A stretch of DNA of 64,000 nt from Plenodomus lindquistii (GCA_025504975.1 JANUWI010000016.1:248001-312000); one strand, 5' to 3'. Counted from the first letter of the stretch, positions 1-12,613 are shown. Notes: generated by a model not told the origin, from the letters alone. Numbers and translations are program-made.

Positions 1-1121
1 GTCTTTTGCTTGAACGCGTCCCATGCATTTGTCCTGGTTTTCCCGTCGCGTAAAAGAGCTGTTGGTTGCTATAACAAGTGAGACTGCTGAACGTACCTTC
101 ACCTAAAAATTGACCCGTGTTTTTGTTGATGCATGTACGCTTGGTCACGTCATGTCATAGCAGACGACAAGAGCCTGACAGCAGCAATTCAAGCTCTGCC
201 TGCGTTATAGAAAGAACGCTTGGTTCGCATAGCGTCGACAGTGGATTCATATGGATAAATTGATTACTGATGCAACGGCGAGTGCTGGGACGCCCTTGTG
301 GCATTGCCCACGCAAAAAGCTTGCCTACCACCTTGTACCAGCTCACCGCAACAGCATGCCACCCGCGATGACTGTCTGAGTTGAGGCCGAAACCTAGCGT
401 TCGCAGTACGCACGTGGATCAATTTTTTAGCTGACGACGATCAACGCATGCACCACAGGCCACGCTGGGGTCAGATCGCGGTCCGCAGTCTGAGGTGAGC
501 CATCAACGTGCCAATGGATCGCATTGATCAACTTGGCTAAGTAGTGATACGTATACGAAGATACATGGTGATAGGCAACAAGCAATAATGCACGTTGCAG
601 GGTGCGTGACGGTCATGCTTTGGCCGTGCGCAGAGCCCTTTACAGCCACGTACAGGGTGCAGCGCATCGGACTAGACGCCTGCTAGGTCTTGTATTATAC
701 CGAAGAAGAGCGTATGGATGGTAAAAGACGATCCGCGCAGTTATAACACTCCAATAGCCTGGCCTTTCCTCGATATTGCACAGGGTAGCAAGGGTCTAGT
801 GCAAGGTATCTGAACACTGTTTTTATATGATAATAGATAGTTTTGTAACAGCTAGCTACTATACAAGACCTTCTAACAGATATGAGCGGTAAGGAAATGA
901 TTAAGAGGGTATAGTAAGGTATTTTAAAATACGGTGTTGCTGAGAACTGGTGCACGACCTTCACGCCCTCCCCTTTACCCCCCCAGCCCAACCAACGCCA
1001 CAACCCTGCAATGCACACTGTTTTTGCCCACCAACATAGGAAGTGCGTGGCTTATTGGCATCATTGGAGCCAGACGATCATTTGACAAACCCTCCATTCG
1101 TACATCCTACGTACACCATGT
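1..1121. other. Left-edge intergenic region
   Basis: No ORF here has a recognisable protein or a plausible exon structure. Positions about 690-930 are clearly AT-richer than the surroundings and rich in TA steps, as in decayed, possibly RIP-mutated repeats, but no element could be identified. The right end holds the 3' flank of the MFS gene on the minus strand. Confidence 0.6.
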
Positions 1122-2978
1122 TCAAAGCGGCCTCAGTGCTCCACTCCGGTCTTCCGCCCATCGCCCCTGGATCGCCTGCCGTGCACTCTTCCCCCAGAAA
1201 GCAACTGGCATGGCGACCAACCCTCCTACTATTTGTAGCAGCATCAGTTGAATGCCGACCCACTTGTAACCTTGTGAGTCAATCCACGGAACGAGCGCAA
1301 AGCTCATCGCAAAGGAAAGAAGGTAGCAACCTCCTCCTACAACCGCTAGCGCCGGTGCAGCCCACCTTGGGAAGGCTTCGGTAACCCAAAGCGTGTTTGC
1401 AATCATGATTGTGACAAAAGAAAACCCGTTGAGACCGTAGGAAAAGAAGATCCAACCCTTCGACCACTGGTATTCAACGGCGAGACCATAAAATAGCGTA
1501 CTCAACGCACCAGAGACCACTGGTACGATGTAGCCGATCAGATAGTGTTCAGCTTCAAGAACGCCGCGGTTGCGTTGTGAGAGACGCCTAACGACCTTGG
1601 TCACGCCGTAATACCAGGAGATGAAGCCGAAGAGAGCGCCTACGCCAGAGGCCACATTAACGGTGCCTACAACGTTCGGCGACATGTTGTATGGGGGAGC
1701 GAGAAGGATCCGAGTGTACGTTGCGCCGATATAGATCATGCTTGCGGAGTTGAATGACGATGCAATGAAGACCCAGAAGATGAGGGGATTTGCAGCACAA
1801 TAGCCCATCTGGAGAAAGCAACGGCCCATGGCCACCCATGACGCGAATGGAGAACGAGCGAGGCCAAGGCGGTCGCGAAGACCTGCAAAACCGGTTCTGA
1901 TAGGGTACTCTGGAAGGTCTCGGTAGATGTTGGAGTCTTTCTCGATATCTTCATAGACCGTCAGTTTCTCGGTAGCGCTCTGCAAGATGACGAGTCCTGC
2001 ATAGGCGACGGTAGGTCGCTTGAAATACGTCTCCGGGTACAGAAAGAAGGTGACGAGTAAAGATACCAGGAGCGGTATCGACCAGTAGTGATAGTACGCC
2101 CTCCAATCATGGCCGTGATGTGACATGATTGGAACAAGAGCAACTGCCGAAGTGCCCAGGCATCCGGCCATACACCACATTAATGCCACTGCCCTGGATC
2201 GTTGGCTGATGTAGGTCAAGTCGATCACCATTAGGAACGCCTGAGGTTGTTAGTGCCGTCCAAAACAAGAGGTCTGGAGAGACCTACCAGTGATAAACCA
2301 AGTCCCTCCGACATGCCCAAAAAACATACAGCGGTGACGAACGCACCAAAGGAGCGTGCCTCGGAAGCCCAGACCGTAGCAAACAGTGCTACCAACGTTG
2401 CTATCAAGATGGTTGGACGTCGTCCCAGTCCAATCGAAAGTGGCACCCAGAAGAAACATCCGACTCCCATGAAGAGATTTGGTCCGGTAACGGCCGCTTT
2501 CAGCAACCAGGGCTGAACATTCTAGCGTGACATGTTAGTCAAGCGTTGGTAACTGAGAGAAAATGGGTCTTACTTCATGTTGGAACGATGTCTGAATGCC
2601 ATCCAACATCACGGCAGCAGCTTGAGCAGCAGTCAAGCAGACCACCGAGAATAAAGCGATCGAAAAGATGGCTCCAGCTTTCTTCCATGTGCTCCAGTTC
2701 AAAGGGTCGGCTTTGCTGTCTGATGGGACTGGGAGTTTGAGAGTTTTCCCAGTGTTGGTTATGAGGTATGTGCTTCCAGAGAGGTTGTATGACTCGCGCT
2801 TCGCCCGGGTAGTACGCGCTCCAGGGTCAGGGAGGAAAGAGGGTGCTTTGTATAGTGGTCCATCATCTTCACCAACTGCTGGTGGAGGAGACACAAGGCG
2901 TGGTTCAACCAGAGGATGTGCGCGTGGGGGCGGAGCCAGCTCCACCTCGGGGTATGGGTCTTGCATCGGCGCTGCCAT
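1122..2978 (-). CDS. MFS transporter
   Basis: Major facilitator superfamily permease of the plasma membrane or an internal membrane; the substrate cannot be told. Three exons on the minus strand: 2574-2978, 2288-2521 and 1122-2240, giving 585 aa. Donors are gtaaga and gtaggt, and the second intron (47 bp) carries a CACTAAC branch site. A roughly 110-residue hydrophilic Pro-rich N-terminus precedes the first membrane span (IFSIALFSVVCLTAAQAAAV). The GLGRRPTI loop between spans 2 and 3 is the MFS signature. A long central cytosolic loop follows span 6 (PETYFKRP and after), then about six more spans, for 12 in total. The long N-terminus and PETYFKRP loop recall fungal DHA1-like transporters. The family call is firm, the specificity is unknown. 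Confidence 0.88.
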
Positions 2979-5900
2979 GCTGTATTATGTATGTCTTATT
3001 AAGGATAGTGTGAGAAATGAGCGCTCGGAGCACAAGAGATTATGAAAGCGAGATCACGATCCGATGCGAGTGGATGCCGAACATGAATGACTGGAGATCT
3101 GAATCCTTCAATCCTTCGAGGCGGCCGGAGTACATATCCTCATCCACTCGACATCGGCGTTGAGCGCCCGACGTACACACTCGACAACGGGCAATGCCGC
3201 AAGCCACTGTCGATCATGACCGTCGGGCTTATCCTATAGGATGATTTCCCCATCGAGTACCAAAGTTCATTGTGTGGCGCCGAAAGCATGCGCCTGATGT
3301 GAAACTTTGAGGGTAGCTAACCAGTTCGATAGAAAGTCGAAGAGCGCGGCCGTATTCGCGGCGACGCATTGTTTCAGCCATTGGGCTTTGAACGGTGCGG
3401 ATGCTAACGGCTATGCTTTCGTGTTCGGCCAGTGAACCATGATGTGCGATTGGTCGTCCTTAGACTTACTTCAGACTACGACTCCAGGGCTTTGAGAGTC
3501 TACGTTGAACCTCAGACACCAACGTGTTTGGCCTAAACTGGATCGGTAACACAGGCAATGATTGATTCTTCGATCCCCTCCGTGCACACATCACTCCTAT
3601 GCGCCGTTCGCCCCGCATAAGCCGTTTCAAAAGCAGAAGCTACCGACCACTCGGCAGCCAAAGCGATCGTAAACATCTTTGGGGGGTTGATGACGAAGCA
3701 CCGGGTGGAATGACTTTCAGCCCTGTCAACCCAAAAGTCTGGGCAGGGCTGAGTGGGAAATTGCTCATGAACCCCGGATTACATGAGCAGGCCAACGAAC
3801 ACGAAGGATGCGGCTTGGTCAGTTAAGCTTATCCTATTCTCGAAGGTCCAAGGCAATCGCCCAGCAGACATGTGTAAACCGGACCGACTGGCTCGCTATC
3901 CAACAAAAACAAGAACAGCAATTTTCCGTCGGGACAATGGCAGCGTGCCAAGCAACCCCAATCTCTACTCAACCCAAGAACTGGCATCTACTCGGGCGAA
4001 TTCCGATACCGCAATGGCTTCACGATTCAAAAGTCAATCGCCATTCACCAGTCAAATCGCGATTTTCCAGCCAGCGCGCCGTGCCTCGAGAGGATCGGAA
4101 AGTTTGACAGCTACCATAGGTAAGCACGACGAGAACCAGTGGGCGCTTCCGCCGACAGGCTAGGAGGCCTCACGTTCGGATGCTTAAATCCCATTGCACC
4201 GAGATTGTCCATCTACCAGCCTTGCTGAGTATCGATTGCGAGCGTGATGTCTGTTCTGCTGCCCAAGGGGTAGACGACTGTTTTGCAGTAGATGAGTAAG
4301 AAATTTGATCAAATCCAAATAGATTCTGAACATGAGATTAAAGTATTACTACACACATGATGGTAGCAGGTGTGGTACGATTGTACCGTGAAGCGCATAG
4401 TGATGGCATCATGGCAATGGTTCTGCCCCAGAGGACCGAGCGGCAATTACAAAGAACAAACTTCAACCCGCGCATCATAGGACACGGATTACGCTTAGCT
4501 CAGCTATGGGTCAGTGAGACTCTTGGATCTTGCACTTGATGTTGAACAATCTCTCTGCGCATCGTCGATCTTGGTCAGCGTATTTACAGTGCTCCCAACA
4601 AAGTTCAAGTCTAACAAATGTTGAAGGTGCACAGTAAGGACATGTTGCTGACGTTAGAAGATCCCATGTACGCTATATTCGACACTTGCCATACGTACGA
4701 CTCCAACCTTGAGGCCCGATTTGAGTGCATCTGCTTACTCCGGATGGACTTCGTTATTGTGTCACGTAAGGCAATAATATCTCTTAACTGTAGGTCCGAG
4801 ACAACGACTCTCTTACTCTGAAACGCTACAACTGTGCAACTTTTTCGAATTAACGCGGTGGTCGTGGAAGCACTGGGATCCGGAGATCCTTGGAACGCAT
4901 CTCGGAGTCCCCGCGCTTGCTACGGAGACATGCCGATAGGTGTCCATTCTGTCATTGGGCAACATGATTCGATCTCATACGAGTATACTGTAGGGCTGCG
5001 AGGAGTCGGAAATATCGTAAAGCTAATCGCCCTGAGATTGGACCTGGGTTGAGCTTACCGGAAAGTCCGTGGCTCCTTGAGCAAATCATTCTCAGACCAG
5101 ACACTTTGTATCACATATTCGCTCTCCCTGCGTCTATCGTCAGCGATACCAGGATCATCTGCGTTATATCAAGGCTATGCATATCAAGATAATCCAACGC
5201 GAAGACAGTCAAGTCGGAAATTGTGAATCCGCATATAGAATATATGACACCGAACAAGCCGCCACCCAACCTCGTGAGCACTGCATTTCGTCTGGATAAG
5301 CATGGAGTGATTAGCTCCAGACTTGATCTCGGCCACCGTAACAACCGCTCGGGGGCTCGACCAGCCGTCTGTAGTAAGGAAGGGCGCTGACCTGTGTGCC
5401 TTCAAACTACCAGTTTACGTTCTTGCTGTTCTAGATGACAAAACGATGAACAAGGGGCCTTGTAAAGCTGCGGCGGATTCCGTCACATGCTGAGTTTGTC
5501 CTGAATGTTACACGGCGTGTCCAACCTAGCAGGACAGCTGTCAGCTTGACATGAAGAACCCGAGGAGCTCTGGATGTTTGCTCCTGGGAACTCACACTTG
5601 CCCAAAGGTAAGACATGGAGAGAGAGCATGTACCTTCTCCAATAATTTTATGGAGCGTATCAATGTTAAGTGCTATGAGAACGCTTGAAGGGTGTCGTTG
5701 ATAAGAAGTGTTCGCCAGCATTACGAGAGAGTGATGGGTCCAGGGACATCTTGATCATGCAAGTTGTTGTGAGAAACAACACTGCAATAGAGACAAGAGT
5801 GGTAATAGAACAAACAGTATTGTTGCGCAACGTAGATGAACTAATGCGGCAGAGGCAAGCTCGAGAGTTGTTACTACCGATTGGGAAGTAGATACCGTGC

Positions 5901-6135
5901 CTAGGTAGTCGCAATTTACGTGGTATTCACGACCGTAAAACTGCTCTCGCAAAATCCAGAATGAGGATGCGTCGAAATCATTCAAGTTCGATGTTCCGTC
6001 GTGCTATTCGGTGATAGACAAACTGCTTGACGATGCGCGACGCGGTGGCACAAATTTTCGTCGCCGTGTTTGCTCAACCAACAACCTCACCAACAACTTT
6101 CAATCTTCTCTCACTCGCACCCCAAATCCCCCAAG
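2979..6135. other. Gene-poor interval of 3.2 kb
   Basis: Only short ORFs (under 130 codons) occur, none with domain-like composition, membrane pattern or believable splice sites. It contains the MFS promoter at its left end and the translin promoter at its right end. No repeat, tRNA or transposase remnant was recognised. Confidence 0.55.
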
Positions 6136-7161
6136 ATGGCTCCACAATCTGGCATGGTCAATCCAGCCATCTTCGAAGACCTCCAGTCGCGCATTGATGA
6201 GGACACCGCGGCTCGTGAGGTGAGACACCCGCAAATACCTAAGTGCACGTGACACGCGCTCATTACGCGATAGGAACTACGCGAGATTATACAGGCACTC
6301 GAGAAGCACAGTAAGCAGGAGTTTTATATATACGACTACGCTAACATTACACAGACCGCAGTGTCACGTTCGCGCTGTCGAGAGCTCACTCGACACCTGT
6401 CGCTGAGCGTGAGTCGCTCACTCGCCTATGGGGTGCATCTGCTGATCAAACTTACAGTTTCCGAGGTGCTCAAAGCAGCCGAAGAGCCTATCAAGAATGT
6501 AGTCGAGACTGTTGCTAAGCTGTCACAAGCTGCCAATGACAAACCATACTACAAGTTCAACAACATGTGGAGCCGTCAGATGCAGGGAGCTGTGCGTCAC
6601 TCTTCTGCCCTCAAATTTCACCATTCATTAATACGAATCTAGGCTGAGAGTGTGCTGCTCTGGGGCTGGCTTGGCGGATATCAGTACCAAGGTGGAGAGG
6701 TTCAATGCGGACGCCTGTTGACCATCAAGGAGCTCGGCGAGATCTTGGGCAGTAAGTTCGTGACGATGAAGATGCATGAGCAAAGTTGACACTAGACAGT
6801 TCCTGTCAACCTCAAGAACGAGGACAAGTTCCATTTGTCGCTGGAGGAATACTTGCAATCGCTCATTACACTCGTCGAGGAGCTCGTATGTCGAGACCCC
6901 CCTTCCGCTACCATTAATACTCACGACTTACAGACTCGTCTTGCACGCAACGCGGTCACGTTAGGTGACTATGAGCGTCCTCTTCTCATCAACCAGTTCG
7001 TCAAGGACCTACACGCTGGCTTCCAGATTCTCAACCTCAAGAACGACAGTCTGCGTCGTCGTAGCGATGGCCTCAAGTACAGGGTCAAGGATGTCGAAGA
7101 TGTCGTCTACGATCTATCGCTGAGGAATCTGGTTCCCAAGAAGAGCGAACAGAAGCAGTAG
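6136..7161 (+). CDS. Translin
   Basis: Translin-family single-strand DNA/RNA-binding protein; with TRAX it forms the octameric C3PO nuclease in eukaryotes. Seven exons: 6136-6219, 6274-6310, 6355-6408, 6458-6591, 6643-6751, 6800-6885 and 6934-7161, totalling 732 nt and 243 aa, close to the usual family length. The protein is all-helical. Landmarks are AKLSQAANDKPYYKFNNMWS, LLWGWLGGYQYQGGE, LGDYERPLLINQF and the C-terminal GLKYRVKDVEDVVYDLS segment, typical of translin. The start lies in AAGATGGC context just after a CA-rich leader. Six introns in 1 kb make it the most intron-dense gene here. No TRAX gene is in the window. Confidence 0.93.
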
Positions 7162-7588
7162 GTCCAAGACAAGTACTTCATGGACCCCTATGTATGGCTG
7201 TCTGTGAAGTGGTACTAGGTACGAGTAGGTACGAGGTAGACTGATGTAGTCCCAATCACAAGATAACATGTACCATATCCCATGATACAATTTGGAGAGA
7301 TGGGCACGTCAAGCAACAGTTCGTATGCAATCCAATGTTTGATGACCATGAGGGTGCTCGAGAAACCGCGCTCTTGCTGCCGCTAACGTCACGCTGCACG
7401 GACGCCATCTCGAATCGCGAATCTTTTGGGTCCGCAACCTCCGCACGCAACTTCCACAACAGCAGTCTTCAGCCGCCGGCCAGGTGCCAATTCCACTCCT
7501 TTCGATATATTGCGTGCAAACAGGGTATCACGACATTCACCGCTTGCGCTAGCTTCTACAAAAGGGGGCGTCACACTCTGCCGCAAAT
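7162..7588. promoter_or_regulatory. Intergenic region: translin 3' flank and GPI11 promoter
   Basis: 427 bp between two genes in the same direction. It holds the translin 3' UTR and the upstream region of the GPI11-like gene. No discrete operator or terminator could be named; ORFs here are frame shadows. Confidence 0.4.
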
Positions 7589-8479
7589 ATGGCCAACACC
7601 ACCGTCATCAACGCCAACGCGACTGCAGCAAAGCCGCAGGTTTCCACCGCGGCACCAATTGAGCCCCTCAAGAACGAGGCAGCGCGAATCTACACACACA
7701 TTCACCCCGCGCTCGTGCTCTCGATTTATGCCTATAAATTTCCTGCGCTTGTTGCAGACCCCGTTCCCACGCTCCTCACCACGCTCGCGCCTCTCGCAGT
7801 ACTCCAAATAGCATACGTAGCAGTGTGTCTCCCGCCGACGGGTGGGACCCCTTCCATCAGGAAGCAGAAGCCGGGTGAGAGGAAGGGGAAGGTGCCGACG
7901 AAGCTGGAGCAGGGGGTGAACAGTAAGATTGTGGTAAGTCTTCCAGGCCTCTGAATGGAGACTACGATTAGGGTTGGCTTACACGTAAACAGCCAGCATT
8001 CCTCTCTCTTCTCCTCGCTGCTTTCGCTGCCACGCCTCTCCTTACATCGACCCTCGTCCTCTTCGGCGCGCCCGTGACTACGCACCATTACCACACACTT
8101 CTTTGCGGCGCACACATTGCACTGCTCAGCGCACTCCCGCTAGTATACGTACACGGTGTCAACGGTGACACATGGAGGCAGATTGTTGCGCTCTTGTTGC
8201 CCATTGATGAGGTCTACGGTGGATTAATTGGAACGGTGCTTGGTGCCTGGTTGGGCGCTGTGCCAATTCCTCTGGATTGGTGAGTTGCATCTCGTTCCGC
8301 AATCTGGGCTTGCCCTTCATGGAGGGCCACAGTTATATAGTCTATAGCTAACAACGTACAGGGACCGCGAATGGCAAAAGTGGCCCGTCACCATCATCAC
8401 CGGAGCATACATCGGCTACGCATTCGGCAAATTGCTTGGAGGCACCCTTCTCAAGGGCAAGAAGATTATGTTTGATTGA
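7589..8479 (+). CDS. GPI11: GPI biosynthesis protein Pig-F/GPI11
   Basis: Multi-span ER membrane protein of the PIG-F family, which helps attach ethanolamine phosphate to mannose of GPI-anchor precursors (partner of the Mcd4/Gpi7/Gpi13 transferases). Three exons: 7589-7933, 7993-8279 and 8362-8479, giving 249 aa. About six hydrophobic segments are visible, e.g. LLTTLAPLAVLQIAYVAV, FLSLLLAAFAATPLLTSTL and ALPLVYVHG. The diagnostic C-terminal half reads GAWLGAVPIPLDWDREWQKW followed by GAYIGYAFGKL, with intron 2 splitting the Trp codon of LDW. Start is the ATG of ATATGGCC. Length matches the family (about 220-260 aa). Confidence 0.93.
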
Positions 8480-9043
8480 GCGGTCACCTACTGCATCGAC
8501 GTGCCGTACATATCAGAGGGATTCAAATTCCACCGAGGTCCAGAAGTTGGCCGGTGAGCGTCCATGAGCCGCTCCAGCTATCCGGCATCGAATGACGTCG
8601 ACGAGTATACACATCTTCGCACGAGCGCCTATTTTGAATACGCGCTGCGCACTCCTCATAGCAACTGCGGACCATCTGAGTCCATATAGACTCAATACAT
8701 CACCAGTCTTCAGCATGCACAACCAATGAAATGCTACGGTCATGGCTAACATCCCGAAGTCCAGTGTCCTGCGCGCTAATTCCGCTTGCTCCCCACGTTA
8801 CATGAACGCAACACTTGAAGTCGGCAGTACACAACTGCATCATGCTAGAAGCATGCGTATTCACTAACTGGCAAATCACGACTATGTCTTCTTGTTCCCA
8901 TTCTTGACACAGTTGCCGACTATATCTTTACTTTCAAACTTCCAATTCTCGGATTACTCGAGCTTCACACCGTCCACCTCTCCCCATCACTAACATTCTT
9001 GCCAATCAACAGAACCACTGTCATTGAAACCCTACCTTCCCCA
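8480..9043. other. Intergenic region
   Basis: 564 bp holding the GPI11 3' flank and the upstream region of the monooxygenase gene. No ORF or structured element is supported. Confidence 0.45.
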
Positions 9044-11124
9044 ATGCCAAAAACGGACGTGCTGATTGCGGGCAGCGGCTCCGCAGGCATCTTCGCCGCA
9101 ACCTGGCTCGCCCTGTACAACATTCCCTTCACCATTCTCGAGCGGCGCTCCGGCCCACTCGAGATCGGGCAAGCAGACGGAGTGCAAGTCCGCACCGTTG
9201 AGATTTACGAGTCATTTGGATTGGCAGAAGATGTACTGCGGCAGGCTTACCACATCCTCGAGGTGTGTTTCTGGGGCATCGATGACGAGGGTGGAGGAGG
9301 CATCAAGAGGAAGAGCAGGAGCATCGATACACAGCAAGGGTTGAGCCATTTACCACATGTTATTTTGAACCAGGCGACGATGAATGGGTTGATGTTGGGG
9401 AAGATGGAGGGTATATTGAAGGAGAAGGGGAGGTGGGTTGAGGGAGGGGCGAATGGGCTCGAGTATGGGTGGGATGTCAAGGGCGTTGAGATTGAAGAGG
9501 GATTGAAAGGGGACCCGGATGCTTATGCTGTGAAAGTTGAAGCGGAGAAGGCGGGGAGGAAGGAGGTATGGGAGGCCAAATACGTTCTGGTACGTCCATT
9601 CCACCCCATCTTATTCCCTCGCATGACACGATGCTTGAACATCCACGTATTAACAGGTCCCCCAGGCCTGCGACGGCGCCCACTCCCCAACCCGGCACTC
9701 CCTCTCCATCCCCATGCTCGGCGACTCCACCGACACAATCTGGGGCGTAATGGACATCTACCCTCTCACCACCTTCCCCGACATCCGACGAAAATCCACA
9801 ATCCACTCCTCCTACGGCAATCTGCTCGTCATCCCCCGCGAAGGCGGCTCCCTCGTCCGCTTCTACATCCAACTCCCTGCCGGCTCCATCGCAAAATGCG
9901 TAACCCTATCCGACCTCCAGAATACCGCTCGTAAGATCTTCAAACCCTACACGCTAGACTTCGCAGGCGTGCACTGGTGGAGCGCATACAGCATCGGCCA
10001 ACGCCTCGCAGAAAGTTTCCACAAAGACATGCGAGTTTTCCTCACCGGCGACGCGTGTCATACGCACAGTCCCAAAGCGGGACAAGGCATGAATGTCTCT
10101 TTACAAGACGGATACAATATCGGTTGGAAACTCGGGTCCGTTCTTTCTGGTCTATCTCCTTCGTCCTTACTGCAGACGTATGTGGATGAGCGGGGTCACA
10201 TGGCGAAACAGCTTATTGACCACGACAAGCAGTTTTCGAAGCTGTTTAGTAGGAAAGAGGAGTGGGAGGGACAGTTTAAGGAGTATTTTGTTAGGAGTGG
10301 GAGGTTTACGGCGGGGTTGGGGGCGAGGTATGGGGATAGTGGGGTTGTTGTGAGTAGTGCTGGGGAGGGGAGGAAGGGAGAATTGGCAAAAGGTGTGGAT
10401 GTCGGAATGAGATTTCCCAGTGCGCAGGTTATACGGTTTTGCGATTGCAAGGCTGTGCAGTTGCAGAGTGTGTTGAGGAGTGTGGGGTGTTGGAGGATTG
10501 TCGTGTTTGGCGGGGATGTGAATACACTTCAGCAAAAACAGAAGCTGGATGAGGTGAGTTTTTTCGGCCTCTCTACTATTTCGCGCGGGTGGGGGGGTTT
10601 TTTTTTGGAGATGGGCCTGTACTGACTGTTGATTGGGATAGTTGGCGAAGCATCTCGAACCGCTTACTCGTCGTTTTACACCGCAAGGTCGCGATATCGA
10701 TAGTGTTGTTGAGCCTATACTCCTTTTGCATGGTTCGTTTACAGAAGTTGAGCAAGAGCAAATACCAGACTATTTCTGGCCTGTGAGTGGGAAATGGGGG
10801 ATCAGAGGTATATCGCACATCCCCGTTGTTAGTCCTTCACTGTTAACGTGGAAGTAGATTTGCACAAAACTTATATCGACGACTCGCACTACAACGCAGG
10901 ACATGGTCATGCTTACGAAGCTTATGGCGTCGATCCTAGCGTGGGTGCTGTGATTATTGTACGGCCTGATCAATGTATGTTGCGTAGTCCCGAGAAAGTA
11001 AGTCAAGTCGCTGACAAAACATGTAGATGTTTCCAAGATCACAGCGTTGGATGACTTCAATGGCATCGAGGCCTTCTTCGAGGGCTGCTTGCTTGAGCAG
11101 GCAAGAGAAGGAGTCGAGAAATAG
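9044..11124 (+). CDS. FAD-dependent phenol hydroxylase-like monooxygenase
   Basis: Class A flavoprotein monooxygenase (PheA/TfdB-like, phenol 2-monooxygenase fold), expected to hydroxylate an aromatic ring with NADPH and O2. Five exons: 9044-9589, 9666-10553, 10642-10807, 10858-10974 and 11027-11124, giving 604 aa. The ATG at 9044 starts directly before the dinucleotide-binding motif LIAGSGSAG (residues about 7-15). ACDGAHSPTRH is the DG motif. GDACHTHSPKAGQGMN (about residues 310-325) is the second FAD motif. The C-terminus has the thioredoxin-like dimer domain ending YIDDSHYNAGHGHAYEAYG...AVIIVRPDQY. The first intron has two possible acceptors: 9656 adds VPQ, while 9665 gives the family-like YVLACDGAHS, chosen here. 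The substrate is not predictable. Confidence 0.9.
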
Positions 11125-11164
11125 CAACAGTGCTAAATTGACGTGATTCTTATACTTGTAGCAT

Positions 11165-12319
11165 CTATAGCTTCCGCCGAGTATATGCCCAATACGACTT
11201 GACTGGCAGCTTCCAATCCACTGTCCTCAGATTAGCATCAAAGATATCAAAGTCTGCTTTCTGCAAGCGATCGAGCCACGACTGCGTTGACACGCTGGGC
11301 ATGAAGACACCAAATGCTTGCTCCACCTCTGCCAACTGTGCGTCCTTGCCCGTATTCAGCTGTTGCATGCTATATTGATGTTCTTCTTCATGCTGGTGCT
11401 CAAAGTCGTGACCAAGTGTGCCCTCTGACCGGAGTTTGGACAACATCTCGCGTGCGGTGATGAGGTGGTCGTTTGCGCGCGTTGCAACTGTGAAGATGGC
11501 GTCGCGGAGGCCTAGAGCCGCGGCGCCTTGGCGAAACACGTCTTCTTCTCGGACGTTGGCTTCGGCCATGACGTCTAGTGGTAAGAGCACGGCGCCTTGT
11601 GTGGGTCCTGATTGCCCTGTCATGGAATTGCTGGTACCCAGTGGTTGCTGGGGTGGGAACGCAATCAGTGGTATCCCTCGCAGTACAGCCGCAATGCCCA
11701 TGGCCTTGCCGATGTGACTCGCAATGTGGTCGGTTGTGAGCGAAGCTTGTGGTAGCGCCGAGAGGGTCAAGTAAAGCATGGTCGAGTATGTGTTCTCTGC
11801 GTAGCTCTCCAGTGCGCTCAAGGTGGGGTATGGCGGGTTGCCCAGATGCTGTGCTCTTGTATTTATGATGCGATGGAACCAGTTCTTGCTTAGTCGTGCC
11901 CTCCCCTCTGATCGCTCGTGTAGGTCTTCAGCCGCTTTGGCGAGCAGGATAGCGACAGGCTCTTTGGGCGGTGCGCCTGCCAGCACCTTGGTGACGGTAT
12001 CCCGCCAGAACTGCATGCGCATCATGCCAATTGTAGGGGTGCTTGTTGTATCGGCCACGCGGGCGATTTCGATATTGAAGGCGCGAATGGCGAGGTAGGC
12101 ATCTCGTGAGGATTGCGGGATGAATGTTTGGAGGACGTGGGAGGGGGCATCGTAGGTTCGGACAAGGTTGGCGCAGTAGTTGCGCGCTCGCTCTATCTCA
12201 GCCTGGGAGGATTGTGCAGTGTTTTTGCGACATTGTGTGGCGTGGAAAAGTCGCCTTCGTGGTCTCGAGTAGTCGTGTATGCGCCGGAGGGGAGCGGTGC
12301 AAAGCTGTGTGGAGCGCAT
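11165..12319 (-). CDS. Complex I assembly factor, squalene/phytoene synthase fold (NDUFAF6-like)
   Basis: Single exon, 384 aa. The Arg-rich, acid-poor N-terminus (RRIHDYSRPRRRLFHATQCRK) looks like a mitochondrial presequence. The rest is the all-helical squalene/phytoene-synthase fold: ARNYCANLVRTYDAPSHVLQ, YLAIRAFNIEIARVAD, MRMQFWRDTVTKVL, YAENTYSTMLYLTL and GKAMGIAAVLRGIPL. The Asp-rich DxxxD metal motifs of true prenyl synthases are absent, which fits NDUFAF6 (mitochondrial complex I assembly factor 6) and not carotenoid or sterol synthesis. It is divergently transcribed from RAD5. Confidence 0.88.
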   Translation of the reverse strand: MRSTQLCTAPLRRIHDYSRPRRRLFHATQCRKNTAQSSQAEIERARNYCANLVRTYDAPSHVLQTFIPQSSRDAYLAIRAFNIEIARVADTTSTPTIGMMRMQFWRDTVTKVLAGAPPKEPVAILLAKAAEDLHERSEGRARLSKNWFHRIINTRAQHLGNPPYPTLSALESYAENTYSTMLYLTLSALPQASLTTDHIASHIGKAMGIAAVLRGIPLIAFPPQQPLGTSNSMTGQSGPTQGAVLLPLDVMAEANVREEDVFRQGAAALGLRDAIFTVATRANDHLITAREMLSKLRSEGTLGHDFEHQHEEEHQYSMQQLNTGKDAQLAEVEQAFGVFMPSVSTQSWLDRLQKADFDIFDANLRTVDWKLPVKSYWAYTRRKL

Positions 12320-12613
12320 TGAGATTTGTCTGGGGACCTAGGACGATACGCAAGTGGCCATTGTAAAGTTGAAGGGAAGAATACAGGCGAGCAATTGGCC
12401 CGTTTGAAGACAATATACAGTGGAAGCTGTTCAAGAATATACAAGAGTGATGGTCAGCCCTCTTGTATGGATGGCGACTGGCAGGTGCATGACGCTATTA
12501 TGCAGATCACCCGCACTTTACCTGACGTTAGCGTGCCGTCGTGAAAGCGCGTTGCGACGCGTCGGCCACGGCCACTTTGAATGCGGCCAACGACTCGACC
12601 GATGTCAAACACC
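12320..12613. promoter_or_regulatory. Divergent promoter between NDUFAF6-like gene and RAD5
   Basis: 294 bp separate the two start codons, so both 5' UTRs and core promoters lie here. ATGs at 12581 and 12602 are in frame with RAD5 but in weak context; the ATG at 12614 (ACACCATGG) is strong. Confidence 0.55.

Noticed and set aside
695..1018. Minus-strand ORF with LLECYNC, thought of as a retroelement zinc knuckle
   Set aside because: Only one Cys pair, no following His/Cys spacing and no neighbouring reverse transcriptase or protease motifs.
9044..11124. Biosynthetic gene cluster around the FAD monooxygenase
   Set aside because: Neighbours are housekeeping genes (GPI11, NDUFAF6-like, RAD5); no polyketide synthase, peptide synthetase or terpene synthase. 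The NDUFAF6-like protein lacks prenyl-synthase metal motifs.
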